The notes: generated from the sequence alone by a model not told the origin. A stretch of DNA of 64,000 bases from Nitrosomonas sp. sh817 (GCF_030908545.1 NZ_CP133083.1:744001-808000); one strand, 5' to 3'; shown: positions 28,931-37,300, counted from the first letter of the stretch. Numbers and translations: made by a program.

Positions 28931-29969
28931 GATTCAAGTTTGAAGTGCAATTTTGAGTAACGCAAGTCATGAGGGTTGGATGCGGTAGCATCTGAGCCTT
29001 TTTGACCAGCCAGTCGAAATTGCAAAGATGAACTACACACACCTAACCCGGGAAGAACGATACCAGATATACGCTTTGAAGAAAGCGGGACACACACAAA
29101 GCGAGATCGCCACCATCATCGACCGAAGCGTATCAACTATTAGCCGAGAGTTGGCCCGTAACCGTGGGGCGCGTGGCTATCGCCCCAAACAGGCGCATAA
29201 CAAGGCAGTCGAGCGGAAAGCCAACAATGCGCGGGTGATAGGCGATGCAACCTGGCAATTTGCGCAAGAGAAACTCATGCTGCAATGGAGCCCGGACCAG
29301 ATCAGCAACCATGTGGACATCAGCATTGAGACGGTGTACCAGAGGGTTTATGCCGACAAACGAAACGGTGGCACTCTTTGGAAGAATCTGCGCTGTCAGA
29401 AGCAGCGCCGGAAGCGTTATGGCAAGACAGATCGGCGCGGCATCATCCCCAACCGCCAGTCCATTGAGCAACATCCGGCTATTGTCGATGCTGGAAGTCG
29501 TATCGGCGACTGGGAGGCAGATACCCTCATCGGCAAGAATCACCGGCAGGCCATCGTCAGCCTGGTCGAGCGAAAAACGGGATACACGCTGATTCGCAAG
29601 GTGGAGCGGAAGACCGCCGGGGCAGTAATAAAAGCAACCACCCGCCTGCTCAAGCCACACCGAAGGCGGGTGTATACGATTACTTCCGACAACGGGCGGG
29701 AATTCGCCGGACACGAGGAGATCAGCAAACAACTGGATGCGGACTTCTATTTCGCCCACCCTTACGCTTCATGGGAACGAGGGACCAACGAGAATACCAA
29801 TGGACTGATTCGGCAGTACTTCCCAAAAAACCGGGACTTCACCACGATTACACAGCAGGAGATGGATACAGCAATGGAAAGATTGAACAATCGACCCAGA
29901 AAACGACTTGGATACCAAACACCTAATCAGGTATTCTTCAAATCAGGCGTTGCACTTCATATTTGAATC
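28931..29969 (+). mobile_element. IS30-family insertion sequence, copy 1
   Basis: The terminal inverted repeats are GATTCAAGTTTGAAGTGCAA at the left and the reverse complement of the right end, GATTCAAATATGAAGTGCAA (18 of 20 identical). GGCG occurs directly before the left end (28927-28930) and directly after the right end (29970-29973), consistent with a short target duplication. It contains one intact transposase gene. Confidence 0.88.
29028..29966 (+). CDS. IS30-family transposase (copy 1)
   Basis: A 312-residue transposase. The N-terminal helix-turn-helix (LTREERYQIYALKKAGHTQS, then VSTISREL) is followed by the DDE domain. The first Asp is in RIGDWEADTLIG, the second in TSDNGREFAGHE, and the Glu in ENTNGLIRQYFPK. 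All key residues are intact. It is clearly diverged from the copy at 32890, so the two are different IS30 elements rather than recent duplicates. Confidence 0.93.
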   Translation: MNYTHLTREERYQIYALKKAGHTQSEIATIIDRSVSTISRELARNRGARGYRPKQAHNKAVERKANNARVIGDATWQFAQEKLMLQWSPDQISNHVDISIETVYQRVYADKRNGGTLWKNLRCQKQRRKRYGKTDRRGIIPNRQSIEQHPAIVDAGSRIGDWEADTLIGKNHRQAIVSLVERKTGYTLIRKVERKTAGAVIKATTRLLKPHRRRVYTITSDNGREFAGHEEISKQLDADFYFAHPYASWERGTNENTNGLIRQYFPKNRDFTTITQQEMDTAMERLNNRPRKRLGYQTPNQVFFKSGVALHI

Positions 29970-30250
29970 GGCGATTGTAAAAATGTACTCAAAAACTAAA
30001 TTATATGTCTTTTTAGCAGAAAAACTATTGGATGCTGACACTTGGTAAATTTTGAATGATGATTGACACCAAATATCTGGATCTATCCGTTTTGGTTTTG
30101 GTGAGCCAATTAGATCTCAATTTAGTTGTGTCAAATTTGTGTCCAACTACGACAGAAATACTATTATTCGAGACCGTGTGACACTGATTTTTGTATTTGG
30201 CAAGCATTGCAAGCAATTGATTAGTAGTGATATAAAGTTTTGTGCTGCGT

Positions 30251-30296
30251 TTTGTAATCAGAAGGTCCCGAGTTCGATTCTTGGTGTCGGCACCAT
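30251..30296 (+). repeat. attR: 46-bp copy of tRNA-Thr 3' end
   Basis: Identical to 20629-20674. It lacks the 5' half of the tRNA, so it is not a functional tRNA gene. It marks the right end of the island. The 280 bases between the IS30 element and this repeat hold no gene I can support. Confidence 0.92.
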
Positions 30297-30341
30297 AAAA
30301 ATCAATTAGTTAGCAGTAGAAACTCTTCAGTAATTCTCATT

Positions 30342-30360
30342 GTGGGGCATTGGTGGGGCA
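30342..30360 (+). repeat. Tandem GTGGGGCA repeats beside attR
   Basis: The octamer GTGGGGCA occurs at 30342-30349 and 30353-30360, 11 bases apart (about one helical turn), 46 bases outside attR. Such pairs can be integrase or excisionase arm-binding sites. This is inference from position only. Confidence 0.4.
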
Positions 30361-30511
30361 CTTAAGAATAACAAAGTGTAATACCAAATGCTCCATTTTC
30401 ATTTCAAACTCACTAAGAATTTAACCCGAGAATCAGTAAAGTTCATTATTTTATTGTCCATCATAAGGTTAAAACCACCGGCTTCAGCCGGTCAGCTTTA
30501 GCTGCGAGAAT

Positions 30512-30534
30512 ATGCCACACAGGAGGTGTGGCAT
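30512..30534 (+). promoter_or_regulatory. Hairpin holding the IS200 tnpA ribosome-binding site
   Basis: TGCCACAC at 30512-30519 and GTGTGGCA at 30526-30533 form a perfect 8-bp stem whose short loop contains the AGGAG of the Shine-Dalgarno sequence. The A of the tnpA ATG lies in the stem. Translational self-repression by such a hairpin is known for IS200. The same sequence is present in copy 3 (35784-35806). Confidence 0.7.
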
Positions 30535-30964
30535 GGATTATAGATATGGAAGTCATACGGTTTATCAGATTGAATATCATTTTGTATGGGTAACGAAGTA
30601 TAGATATAAGATTCTGAAGGGAGAAGTAGCAGAACGAGTACGAGAGTTGGTTCGTCAGACGTGTGAAGCATTTGAAATGAGAATTGTACAGGGTGTAGTA
30701 AGTAAGGATCATGTGCGTATTCTGGTGAGTTGTCCGCCGGAGATGGCTCCGAGTGAGATCATGAGGCGACTAAAAGGACGAACATCGAGCTATCTGTTTG
30801 AAGAATTTCCTCACTTGAAGAAGCGGTACTGGGGAAGGCATTTTTGGGCGCGAGGGTATTTCTGCGTGACAGTAGGTCAGATGACAGAAGAGATGATCAA
30901 ACAATACTTGGAGCATCATTTTGAGCCAAATCCAAACGACAATTTTAAAATGGAGCCGGAATAA
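30533..30964 (+). CDS. tnpA: IS200-like Y1 transposase TnpA (copy 1, HUH motif mutated)
   Basis: A 143-residue single-strand transposase. I start it at the ATG at 30533, 6 bases after AGGAGG, not at the in-frame ATG at 30512 inside the leader hairpin. The catalytic Tyr lies in MIKQYLEHH. The metal-binding HUH motif should read HVHILVS but here reads HVRILVS, a His to Arg change absent from copies 2 and 3. It probably cannot cut DNA, although the frame is open. Confidence 0.88.
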   Translation: MDYRYGSHTVYQIEYHFVWVTKYRYKILKGEVAERVRELVRQTCEAFEMRIVQGVVSKDHVRILVSCPPEMAPSEIMRRLKGRTSSYLFEEFPHLKKRYWGRHFWARGYFCVTVGQMTEEMIKQYLEHHFEPNPNDNFKMEPE

Positions 30965-31207
30965 GACGCGTCGTTTAGTCGACGCGTATCCGGACTTTCA
31001 GTCCGTAACTCAAACCCACCGGCTTTAGCCGGTGGTTGTTTAGTATGAAGTGTCCCATTAGTGCCCTAATTTTTGATAAACAATCAAAAGGTATTTGTAT
31101 ATAAAAAGAAAAATAAGAAAAAACATATGAATGTATATCATATGTTGTAATTTATTGCTCATTGTTGTAACCTGTATACAAGTGATTAATCACTTGCAGA
31201 GGCAATC

Positions 31208-32284
31208 ATGGCAAACATTGAAAAACGTATTTCTAATGATGGCATAACCAGTTACCGGGTAAAAATACGCTTAAAAGGATTCCCGTCTCAATCTGCCACA
31301 TTTGAACGCCTGACCGATGCCAAGAAATGGGCACAGCAAACCGAGTCAGCGATTCGAGAAGGCCGCCATTTCAAAACCACAGAAGCCAAACGCCACACAC
31401 TAGCGGAAATGATAGATCGCTATTGCCGTGATGTATTACCAAGCAAGAAAAGTGCAAAAGACCAAATGCAGCAACTGGCATGGTGGAAATCTGAAATCGG
31501 CAGCTACTCACTCGCAGATGTAACGCCTTCGCTGATTGGCGAATGCAGGGATAAGCTAGGCCGAGAAATCACAATAAGAAATAAGTTACGTTCACCTGCC
31601 AGTGTAGTGCGGTATATGGCTGCGCTATCTCATGCGCTTACTATCGCCGTAAAAGAATGGGGCTGGTTAGAAGATAACCCAATGCGTAAGGTGACCAAAC
31701 CCAAGGAATCACGCGGACGGGTTCGCTTCCTATCCGATGATGAGCGCATGCGCTTACTGAAAGCCTGTAAGGAATCCAGCAATCCTTATTTATATACTGT
31801 TGTTGTATTGGCATTGTCTACCGGAATGCGTCAAGGTGAAATCATGGGATTGACTTGGGATGTGGTGGATTTAAACCAAGGCCGCGCGATTCTGCACGAA
31901 ACAAAAAACGGTGAACGCCGCGCCGTGGCGATTACTGGCCATGCTTTGGAATTATTAAAAGCACTTTCCAAGGTACGTCGGATTGATTGCAACTTGCTTT
32001 TTCCAGCTAAGGAAAACACACCACAAAAACCACAAAAGTCTATGGATTTACGCACGCCATGGGAAACAGCCGTTAAAAAAGCAGAGCTTCATGACTTCAA
32101 ATTTCATGACTTGCGTCATAGTGCTGCATCATACTTAGCCATGAATGGCGCAAGCTTGGCTGAAATTGCGGAAGTGCTAGGACATAAAACTTTGCAAATG
32201 GTAAAGCGTTACGCTCACTTATCGGAAGGCCATACCGCTCGTGTAGTTGAATCTATGAATACTAAGATTTTTGGTGATGTCTGA
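31208..32284 (+). CDS. Second tyrosine-type integrase
   Basis: A 358-residue integrase with an N-terminal arm-binding domain (RVKIRLKGFPSQSATF), a core-binding domain (about 65-165), and a complete catalytic domain: Arg in STGMRQGEIMGL, His/Arg in HDLRHSAASYL, and Tyr in MVKRYAHLSEGH. It differs clearly from the integrase at 20708. Unlike that one it points away from the nearby tRNA-derived repeat, so its own attachment site is unknown. The next gene starts within its last codons. Confidence 0.93.
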   Translation: MANIEKRISNDGITSYRVKIRLKGFPSQSATFERLTDAKKWAQQTESAIREGRHFKTTEAKRHTLAEMIDRYCRDVLPSKKSAKDQMQQLAWWKSEIGSYSLADVTPSLIGECRDKLGREITIRNKLRSPASVVRYMAALSHALTIAVKEWGWLEDNPMRKVTKPKESRGRVRFLSDDERMRLLKACKESSNPYLYTVVVLALSTGMRQGEIMGLTWDVVDLNQGRAILHETKNGERRAVAITGHALELLKALSKVRRIDCNLLFPAKENTPQKPQKSMDLRTPWETAVKKAELHDFKFHDLRHSAASYLAMNGASLAEIAEVLGHKTLQMVKRYAHLSEGHTARVVESMNTKIFGDV

Positions 32285-32885
32285 AATGATACAAATAAAT
32301 AATGAAAAAGACCAAGAAGAATATGAACATGAGATAAGAAGAGGTTTTTTTCTTGGATATTATTCAATCAGAAATGAATGGGCTTTATGGGCCAGTCAAA
32401 GTAAGTTAATTGCTAAGGAAGCAATTCCACTAATGAATGGACTTGATCCTAGATCGTGGGAAGAATATGAGAAAAAGGAGAAACGTTTACCTTATGAAAT
32501 GATTCAATCCATTAAGCGAAGCTTAGTAATGGCCGAAGATGAAAAAATCGTTATGAACACTCCTGCTAAATGGCTAGATTGGGGGCGCAAGCATGATTTG
32601 GATAAACCGATTTTAAAATCTAAGGATTGGCTGAATGCGCCTGATGTTTGCATGTTCAAATTGTTTGAAACTGCTGTTGATGCGGTATCTGGAAAATCTA
32701 TTAATTTACGAACTACGGAAAAGCAGAAAGAAGATACCTGGAAAGAAATTGCTTTATCCAAAGCAGATGAAATTTATAAAAATTGCAGAAGTTTCGGAAC
32801 CGATCCCTCAAAAGCACGGATAGCAGATAAAATTGCTGAACAGCTTGAACGGGAAAATATAAAAACCGCAAAAGGAAAGAGACGC
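32277..32885 (+). pseudogene. Integrase-linked gene of unknown function, 3' end lost to IS30
   Basis: About 203 residues remain from the ATG at 32277, which overlaps the integrase stop. The sequence is helical and charged (EYEHEIRRGFFLGYYSIRNE, EIYKNCRSFGTDPSKARIAD) and ends in a basic run KTAKGKR exactly at the IS30 end. The distal part resembles a DNA-binding helix-turn-helix of integrative elements, but I cannot name a family. The original C-terminus is missing. Confidence 0.6.
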
Positions 32886-33981
32886 GGATTCAACTTCGAA
32901 GTGCAACACCTAGCGGTGGCTTGGTATAGCGCACCGTCTTTCCGAAGAACACCTCAAACGGGGTTCTGAATCCAAGCACCTTGCGCGGTCGATGGTTGAG
33001 TCTATCCACCGCCCATTGTACTTGTTCCTGGGTCACCTTAATCAATTCCATTCCCTTGGGGAAATACTGCCGCAGCAGCCCATTGCTGTTCTCGTTCAAG
33101 CCGCGCTCCCATGAATGATAAGGATGAGCGAAGTAGATATCCACATTGAGTTTCGCAGCAATGGTTTCATGCTCCGCAAATTCTTTCCCGTTGTCGAATG
33201 TCATGGTGTGGCACTTGCGTTTATGGGGGCGCAGCAATCGCGTTACCGCCGCCGTTACGCCCGATGCATGTTTGCCGGGCACTTGGGCTGCCAGAATGTA
33301 GCGCGACTTCCTCTCGGCCAGCGTAACCAATGCGCCTTGATGGTTCTTGCCGATTACGGTGTCGCCCTCCCAGTCGCCTATGCGGTTCTTCTGATCCACG
33401 ATCCCCGGACGCTCATCAATGCCGATCCGGTTCTTGATCGTGCCCCGGCGCTCTTGACCGCTCGCATAACGCTTCCTGCGGGGCTTCTGGCAACGCAAAT
33501 GCCGCCACAGGTCGCCACCTCGACGCTTGTCTGCATATATGTGCAAGTAGATCGTCTCGTGACTGATCTGCAACACACTTTCCAAAGCAAGTCGACGGGC
33601 CGCTTGCTCCGGACTCATGTCCAGCCGAACCAATCGCTCAACTTCCGTCCAGTCCGACATTGATAAACGCTGGGCGTTGGCGCATTGTTTTCGGCGCTCG
33701 TTCCGTAATTCCTGCGCCTGCTTGGGATACCAGTCACGCCGACCCTTGTTCCGCCTGAATTCCCGCGAAATCGTCGACTTGCTCACGCCCACTGCATCCG
33801 CTATTCGCGATTGGTTCAAACCCGCCTTCTTCAAGCCGGAAATCTGGTATCGTTGCTCGCTGGTGAGCTGCTTGTAGTGCTTCATCTGTGCTCCTTCTAC
33901 TTGGTCGTTTAAGAAGCTCCGATACTACCGCAGCTTGCTTCCTAAACTTCCTTACAAAAGTTGCACTTCAATTTTGAATCC
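32886..33981 (-). mobile_element. IS30-family insertion sequence, copy 2 (1096 bp)
   Basis: The left end starts GGATTCAACTTCGAAGTGCAAC. The reverse complement of the right end starts GGATTCAAAATTGAAGTGCAAC. These are the expected inverted repeats. The left neighbour is the truncated gene and the right neighbour is the interior of an IS200 tnpA. The flanking bases (CGC before, ACC after) do not match, so no target duplication is seen and the junction reflects a rearrangement. Confidence 0.88.
32890..33885 (-). CDS. IS30-family transposase (copy 2)
   Basis: A 331-residue transposase with helix-turn-helix LTSEQRYQISGLKKAGLNQS, then KSTISREFRRNKGRR. The DDE residues are in RIGDWEGDTVIGK, TFDNGKEFAEHE and ENSNGLLRQYFPKG. 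It is intact and fills the element between the inverted repeats. Confidence 0.93.
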   Translation of the reverse strand: MKHYKQLTSEQRYQISGLKKAGLNQSRIADAVGVSKSTISREFRRNKGRRDWYPKQAQELRNERRKQCANAQRLSMSDWTEVERLVRLDMSPEQAARRLALESVLQISHETIYLHIYADKRRGGDLWRHLRCQKPRRKRYASGQERRGTIKNRIGIDERPGIVDQKNRIGDWEGDTVIGKNHQGALVTLAERKSRYILAAQVPGKHASGVTAAVTRLLRPHKRKCHTMTFDNGKEFAEHETIAAKLNVDIYFAHPYHSWERGLNENSNGLLRQYFPKGMELIKVTQEQVQWAVDRLNHRPRKVLGFRTPFEVFFGKTVRYTKPPLGVALRS

Positions 33982-33984
33982 ACC

Positions 33985-34422
33985 ATATAAGATTCTGAAG
34001 GGAGAAGTAGCAGAACGAGTACGAGAGTTGGTTCGTCAGACGTGTGAAGCATTTGAAATCGGAATTGTACAGGGTGTAGTAAGTAAGGATCATGTGCATA
34101 TTCTGGTGAGTTGTCCGCCGGAGATGGCTCCGAGTGAGATCATGAGGCGGCTAAAAGGACGAACATCGAGCTATCTGTTTGAAGAATTTCCTCACTTGAA
34201 GAAGCGGTACTGGGGAAGGCATTTTTGGGCGCGAGGGTATTTCTGCGTGACAGTAGGTCAGATGACAGAAGAGATGATCAAACAATACTTGGAGCATCAT
34301 TTTGAGCCAAATCCAAACGACAATTTTAAAATGGAGCCGGAATAAGACGCGTCGTTTAGTCGACGCGTATCCGGACTTTCAGTCCGTAACTCAAACCCAC
34401 CGGCTTTAGCCGGTGGTTGTTT
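33985..34422 (+). pseudogene. IS200-like element copy 2, 5' truncated
   Basis: Sequence from inside tnpA (starting at the YKILKGEVAERV segment) to the right-end palindrome and GGTTGTTT is nearly identical to copies 1 and 3. The leader, start codon and first roughly 22 codons are missing at the IS30 junction. The HUH motif is intact here (HVHILVS), and the open frame to 34345 is a relic. Its right end abuts the IS481-like gene. Confidence 0.85.
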
Positions 34423-35276
34423 AGTAGATCGCCAGGAAATCTGGCGGCTTTATCAAACCCGAGTCTGGAAGGTAACGCAGCTGGCGGAACACTTCAGAGT
34501 CAGCCGGCCAACGATTTATGCCGTATTGGAACGCGCAAGACTTCAGGAATTTACTCCACTCAACAGTACAAATCAGCGGTTTAGAACATTGCAGTACGGT
34601 CTTAAACGCTTGGCCAAAGTTGAGCAAGCGATCCAGGATCGCCTCAAGCGTGAATCAAAACGCTATAACAAAACTTATCCCGGTGAGCTGGTTCACTTCG
34701 ATACCAAGCGCCTTCCCTTGCTGAAAGGACAATCTGCCAGCGAACCTCGCGAATACCTGTTTGTCGCCATCGATGACTTCTCAAGGGAGTTATATGCCGC
34801 GATTTTCCCTGATAAAACCCAATACAGCGCTGTGCATTTCCTCATAGAAACCGTCATCGCCCAGTGCCCTTATCAGATCGACTACACTTATTCCGATAAC
34901 GGCAAGGAATTTAAGGGGACTGCCGGTCACGCTTTCGTCAAAGCATGCGCGCAACACGATATCGGTCAGAAGTTTACCCGCATCAATCACCCCCAGACTA
35001 ACGGCATGACCTGGTCAAGTAAAACCGGACACTCCAGTTAAGCTGCTTTTATCGATTTTGCTGCTTCTGCTTCATATTGGTTTGGATTTTTGTAATCCAG
35101 GTATGAATGCAGTCTTTGGTTGTTATAAAACACAGAGATATATTGCAAATGTCCTGCTGTGCTGCATAGCGGGTTTGGTAATGCCGCCATTGGCAGCGTT
35201 CCTGCTTGAGGCTGCCAAAGAAGCTTTCCGCAACTGCATTATCCCAACAATTTCCCAGACGACTCATGCTGCCACT

Positions 35277-35865
35277 AAACAACCACCGGCTAAAGCCGGT
35301 GGGTTTGAGTTACGGACTGAAAGTCCGGATACGCGTCGACTAAACGACGCGTCTTATTCCGGCTCCATTTTAAAATTGTCGTTTGGATTTGGCTCAAAAT
35401 GATGCTCCAAGTATTGTTTGATCATCTCTTCTGTCATCTGACCTACTGTCACGCAGAAATACCCTCGCGCCCAAAAATGCCTTCCCCAGTACCGCTTCTT
35501 CAAGTGAGGAAATTCTTCAAACAGATAGCTCGATGTTCGTCCTTTTAGCCGCCTCATGATCTCACTCGGAGCCATCTCCGGCGGACAACTCACCAGAATA
35601 TGCACATGATCCTTACTTACTACACCCTGTACAATTCTCATTTCAAATGCTTCACACGTCTGACGAACCAACTCTCGTACTCGTTCTGCTACTTCTCCCT
35701 TCAGAATCTTATATCTATACTTCGTTACCCATACAAAATGATATTCAATCTGATAAACCGTATGACTTCCATGTCTATAATCCATGCCACACCTCCTGTG
35801 TGGCATATTCTCGCAGCTAAAGCTGACCGGCTGAAGCCGGTGGTTTTAACCTTATGATGGACAAT
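35277..35865 (-). mobile_element. IS200-like element, copy 3 (about 589 bp)
   Basis: Essentially identical by eye to copy 1 but in the opposite orientation, inserted in orfB of the IS3-family element. Both subterminal palindromes and the RBS hairpin are present. No target duplication is visible, as expected for this group. Its tnpA has the normal HUH motif, so this is the most likely active copy in the window. Confidence 0.87.
35354..35785 (-). CDS. tnpA: IS200-like Y1 transposase TnpA (copy 3, intact)
   Basis: A 143-residue TnpA with metal-binding HVHILVS and catalytic Tyr in MIKQYLEHH. The start is set at 35785, downstream of the AGGAGG held in the leader hairpin. It differs from copy 1 at few residues, notably His instead of Arg in the HUH motif. 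Confidence 0.9.
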   Translation of the reverse strand: MDYRHGSHTVYQIEYHFVWVTKYRYKILKGEVAERVRELVRQTCEAFEMRIVQGVVSKDHVHILVSCPPEMAPSEIMRRLKGRTSSYLFEEFPHLKKRYWGRHFWARGYFCVTVGQMTEEMIKQYLEHHFEPNPNDNFKMEPE

Positions 35866-36500
35866 AAAACCGTATGCTTTCAGTAGATTACGGTATGCTT
35901 TGCTGGCATACTGCGACCCGCGATCAGAATGCACGATCAGGCCAGGCGGTGGCCGGCGTAACCAGATCGCCATTCGCAATGCATCACAAACCAGTGCTGC
36001 TTTCATCCGTGAGCTCATACTCCAGCCCACCACCTTTCTGGAGAACAAATCGATGACAACCGCCAGGTACAGCCAGCCTTCCTGAGTCCAAATGTAGGTA
36101 ATGTCGCAAACATAGACTTGATTTGGTCTGGCAACCGTAAATTGCCGATTCAACTGGTTCTCAAACACCGGCAACAGGTGATTGCTGTCCGTCGTCACCT
36201 TGTATTTCTTCCGGTGTCTCACTTGTATTCCGGCTTCCTGCATTAGTCTTCTTGCCTTCCAGCGGCTAACCCGATAGCCCAAGGCATTCAGCGCTCGTTT
36301 CATCCGGCGGCTGCCATAGGTGTAATCGCATGATTTTGCGATATTCCTTACAGCATCAAGCAGTTGTTGATGATACAAATCATCAGACTGGTTTCTACGG
36401 TACTGCTCATAGTTATAGTAAGCACTGCGACTCACACCCAATTGTCGGCACATTAGGCTAACCGGGCAGGTCTTCTTCTTTTGGGTGATGAACGAATATT

Positions 36501-36797
36501 TCACTTCGTTTCTTGCGCGAAGAAGACCGCCGCCTCCTTTAATATTTGCCGCTCAAGCTTTAATTGCTTGTTTTCTAGCTTAAGCCGCCGGATTTCTTCC
36601 TGCTCCGCCGTCAGTTTTCCATTGCCGCGAAATGCCTGACCATTAGTATCCGCCTGGCTCTCCTTGACCCAGCGCCCAAGCATGTTAGCCCTGATTCCCA
36701 GGCTTCTGGCAGCTTCTGCTATCGTTAATCCTTGATCCAGTACCAAGCTGATTGCATCCAGCTTAAATTCCTTTGTATAGTGTTTCCTCGGTTCCAT
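36501..36797 (-). CDS. IS3-family transposase orfA (helix-turn-helix)
   Basis: About 98 residues from the Met of MEPRKHYTKEFK; an upstream Met at 36809 is also possible. A helix-turn-helix (ISLVLDQGLTIAEAARSLGI) is followed by a leucine-zipper segment (LKLENKQLKLERQILKEAA). Its stop overlaps the GTG start of orfB, as usual for IS3 elements that make a frameshift fusion. Confidence 0.9.
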   Translation of the reverse strand: MEPRKHYTKEFKLDAISLVLDQGLTIAEAARSLGIRANMLGRWVKESQADTNGQAFRGNGKLTAEQEEIRRLKLENKQLKLERQILKEAAVFFAQETK

Positions 36798-37123
36798 TTC
36801 TTCCTCCAATTAAGACTATTCTCTCTTAACTGGAGTGTCCGGGTCTATTGGACCACATCAGCAAAGCCGAGCGCGTGATCCGCACGCTCATGGACATGTG
36901 GCACAACAAACTCTGTTTTAAAGACACCGCTGACCGCCGTATTCAACTTGTCCGTTTCATTAACTTCTACAACACCGTCAAACCCCATAAGAGTTTGAAT
37001 AACGCAACCCCTTATGAAATACTCAACGCTTATTTTAATCAACCTCTCTGTAAACAACCCTGAGAGTTCTTACACTTTATTCAAATATTTTTGTGCTTGT
37101 TTGGGTGTTACTTGGTATTATGC

Positions 37124-37300
37124 TCACCGTTGACGGAGTGGCCGGGTATGCATCCGGGATGGGCAAGTGATGGAGTAGAATTCCCCGGCATGACCTAATT
37201 CATTGGTGGTGTATTCAAAATCGCAAATGCGCACCATCAATTCGTTGCGCCGGATGCGGGGATTGGCTAATCCTAATTCTGCTAGTTTGAAGTGACTCCC
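37124..37300 (-). pseudogene. Relic of a P2-type phage replication protein A gene
   Basis: The minus-strand frame reads KLAELGLANPRIRRNELMVR, then ICDFEYTTNELGHAGEFYSI and TCPSRMHTRP before a stop at 37124-37126. This order (NP.IRR.ELM.R..DFE, then LGH.G.FY.ITCPSR.H) is characteristic of the gpA-like replication endonucleases of P2-type phages and related elements. Only about 55 residues remain; the catalytic tyrosines are gone. It shows that a phage-type replicon once lay here. Confidence 0.6.

Larger units (their letters stand above)
20629..30296. mobile_element. Genomic island integrated in tRNA-Thr (about 9.7 kb)
   Basis: Bounded by the 46-bp direct repeats. The minus-strand module runs inward from the tRNA: integrase, excisionase-like, Rep_trans-like replication initiator, unknown gene. 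A plus-strand cargo of three exported proteins follows, then an IS481-type remnant and an IS30 element near the right end. Base composition falls visibly in the cargo (AT-rich, many A-runs) compared with the flanking chromosome. No conjugation genes are present, so transfer would need a helper. Confidence 0.88.
30453..31041 (+). mobile_element. IS200-like element, copy 1 (about 589 bp)
   Basis: The ends match copy 3 in reverse orientation: ATTGTCCATCATAAGG on the left and GGTTGTTT on the right. There are subterminal imperfect palindromes instead of terminal inverted repeats: CCGGCTTCAGCCGG at the left and CCACCGGCTTTAGCCGGTGG at the right. This is the organisation of the IS200/IS605 group, which moves as single-stranded DNA. 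It carries one Y1-type tnpA, whose HUH motif is damaged in this copy. Confidence 0.85.
35038..36504 (-). pseudogene. IS3-family transposase orfB, broken by IS200 and a frameshift
   Basis: The 5' part (36504 down to about 35866) encodes the DDE domain start, with VCDITYIWTQEGWLYLAVVI and HSDRGSQYASKAYRNLLK. IS200 copy 3 interrupts it after AYGF. The rest resumes at about 35276 with SGSMSRLGNCWDNAVAESFF, including the catalytic Glu. Near 35150 a one-base change shifts the frame: the expected QYISVFYNNQRLHSYLDYKN is found in another frame, ending at 35038. Dead twice over. Confidence 0.87.
35007..36860 (-). mobile_element. IS3-family insertion sequence, itself interrupted by IS200
   Basis: The ends are TGACCTGGTC at the left and, in reverse complement, TGATGTGGTC at the right, followed on both sides by ACCGGACACTCCAGTTAAG-like or CCCGGACACTCC-like sequence. 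The 3-base target duplication GCA lies at 35004-35006 and 36861-36863. Without the 589-base IS200 copy the element is about 1265 bp, normal for the family. It holds orfA and a broken orfB. Confidence 0.88.
34424..37063 (+). pseudogene. IS481-like transposase gene split by an IS3-family element
   Basis: The first part, 34424-35006, runs from DRQEIWRLYQTR through the helix-turn-helix to the integrase core with FVAIDDFSRELYA, YSDNGKEFKG and NHPQTNG. The second part, 36864-37063, continues KAERVIRTLMDMWHNK to CKQP and a stop. Removing the IS3-family element and one 3-base duplicate (GCA) joins them in frame as TNGKAERV. The very N-terminus is missing where the IS200 right end abuts. About 260 residues remain in total. 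Confidence 0.85.

Noticed and set aside
30025..30216. 63-codon minus-strand open frame between IS30 copy 1 and attR
   Set aside because: No ribosome-binding site, no recognisable similarity and an AT-rich context; chance frame is more likely.
30251..30296. Second tRNA-Thr gene
   Set aside because: Only the 3' half from the anticodon loop is present. No acceptor 5' strand or D arm precedes it, so it is an att site.
33935..33984. Start of an apparent open frame running into IS200 copy 2
   Set aside because: The first codons are the IS30 terminal repeat. The frame is an artefact of the junction, and only the tnpA fragment from about 33985 is genuine.
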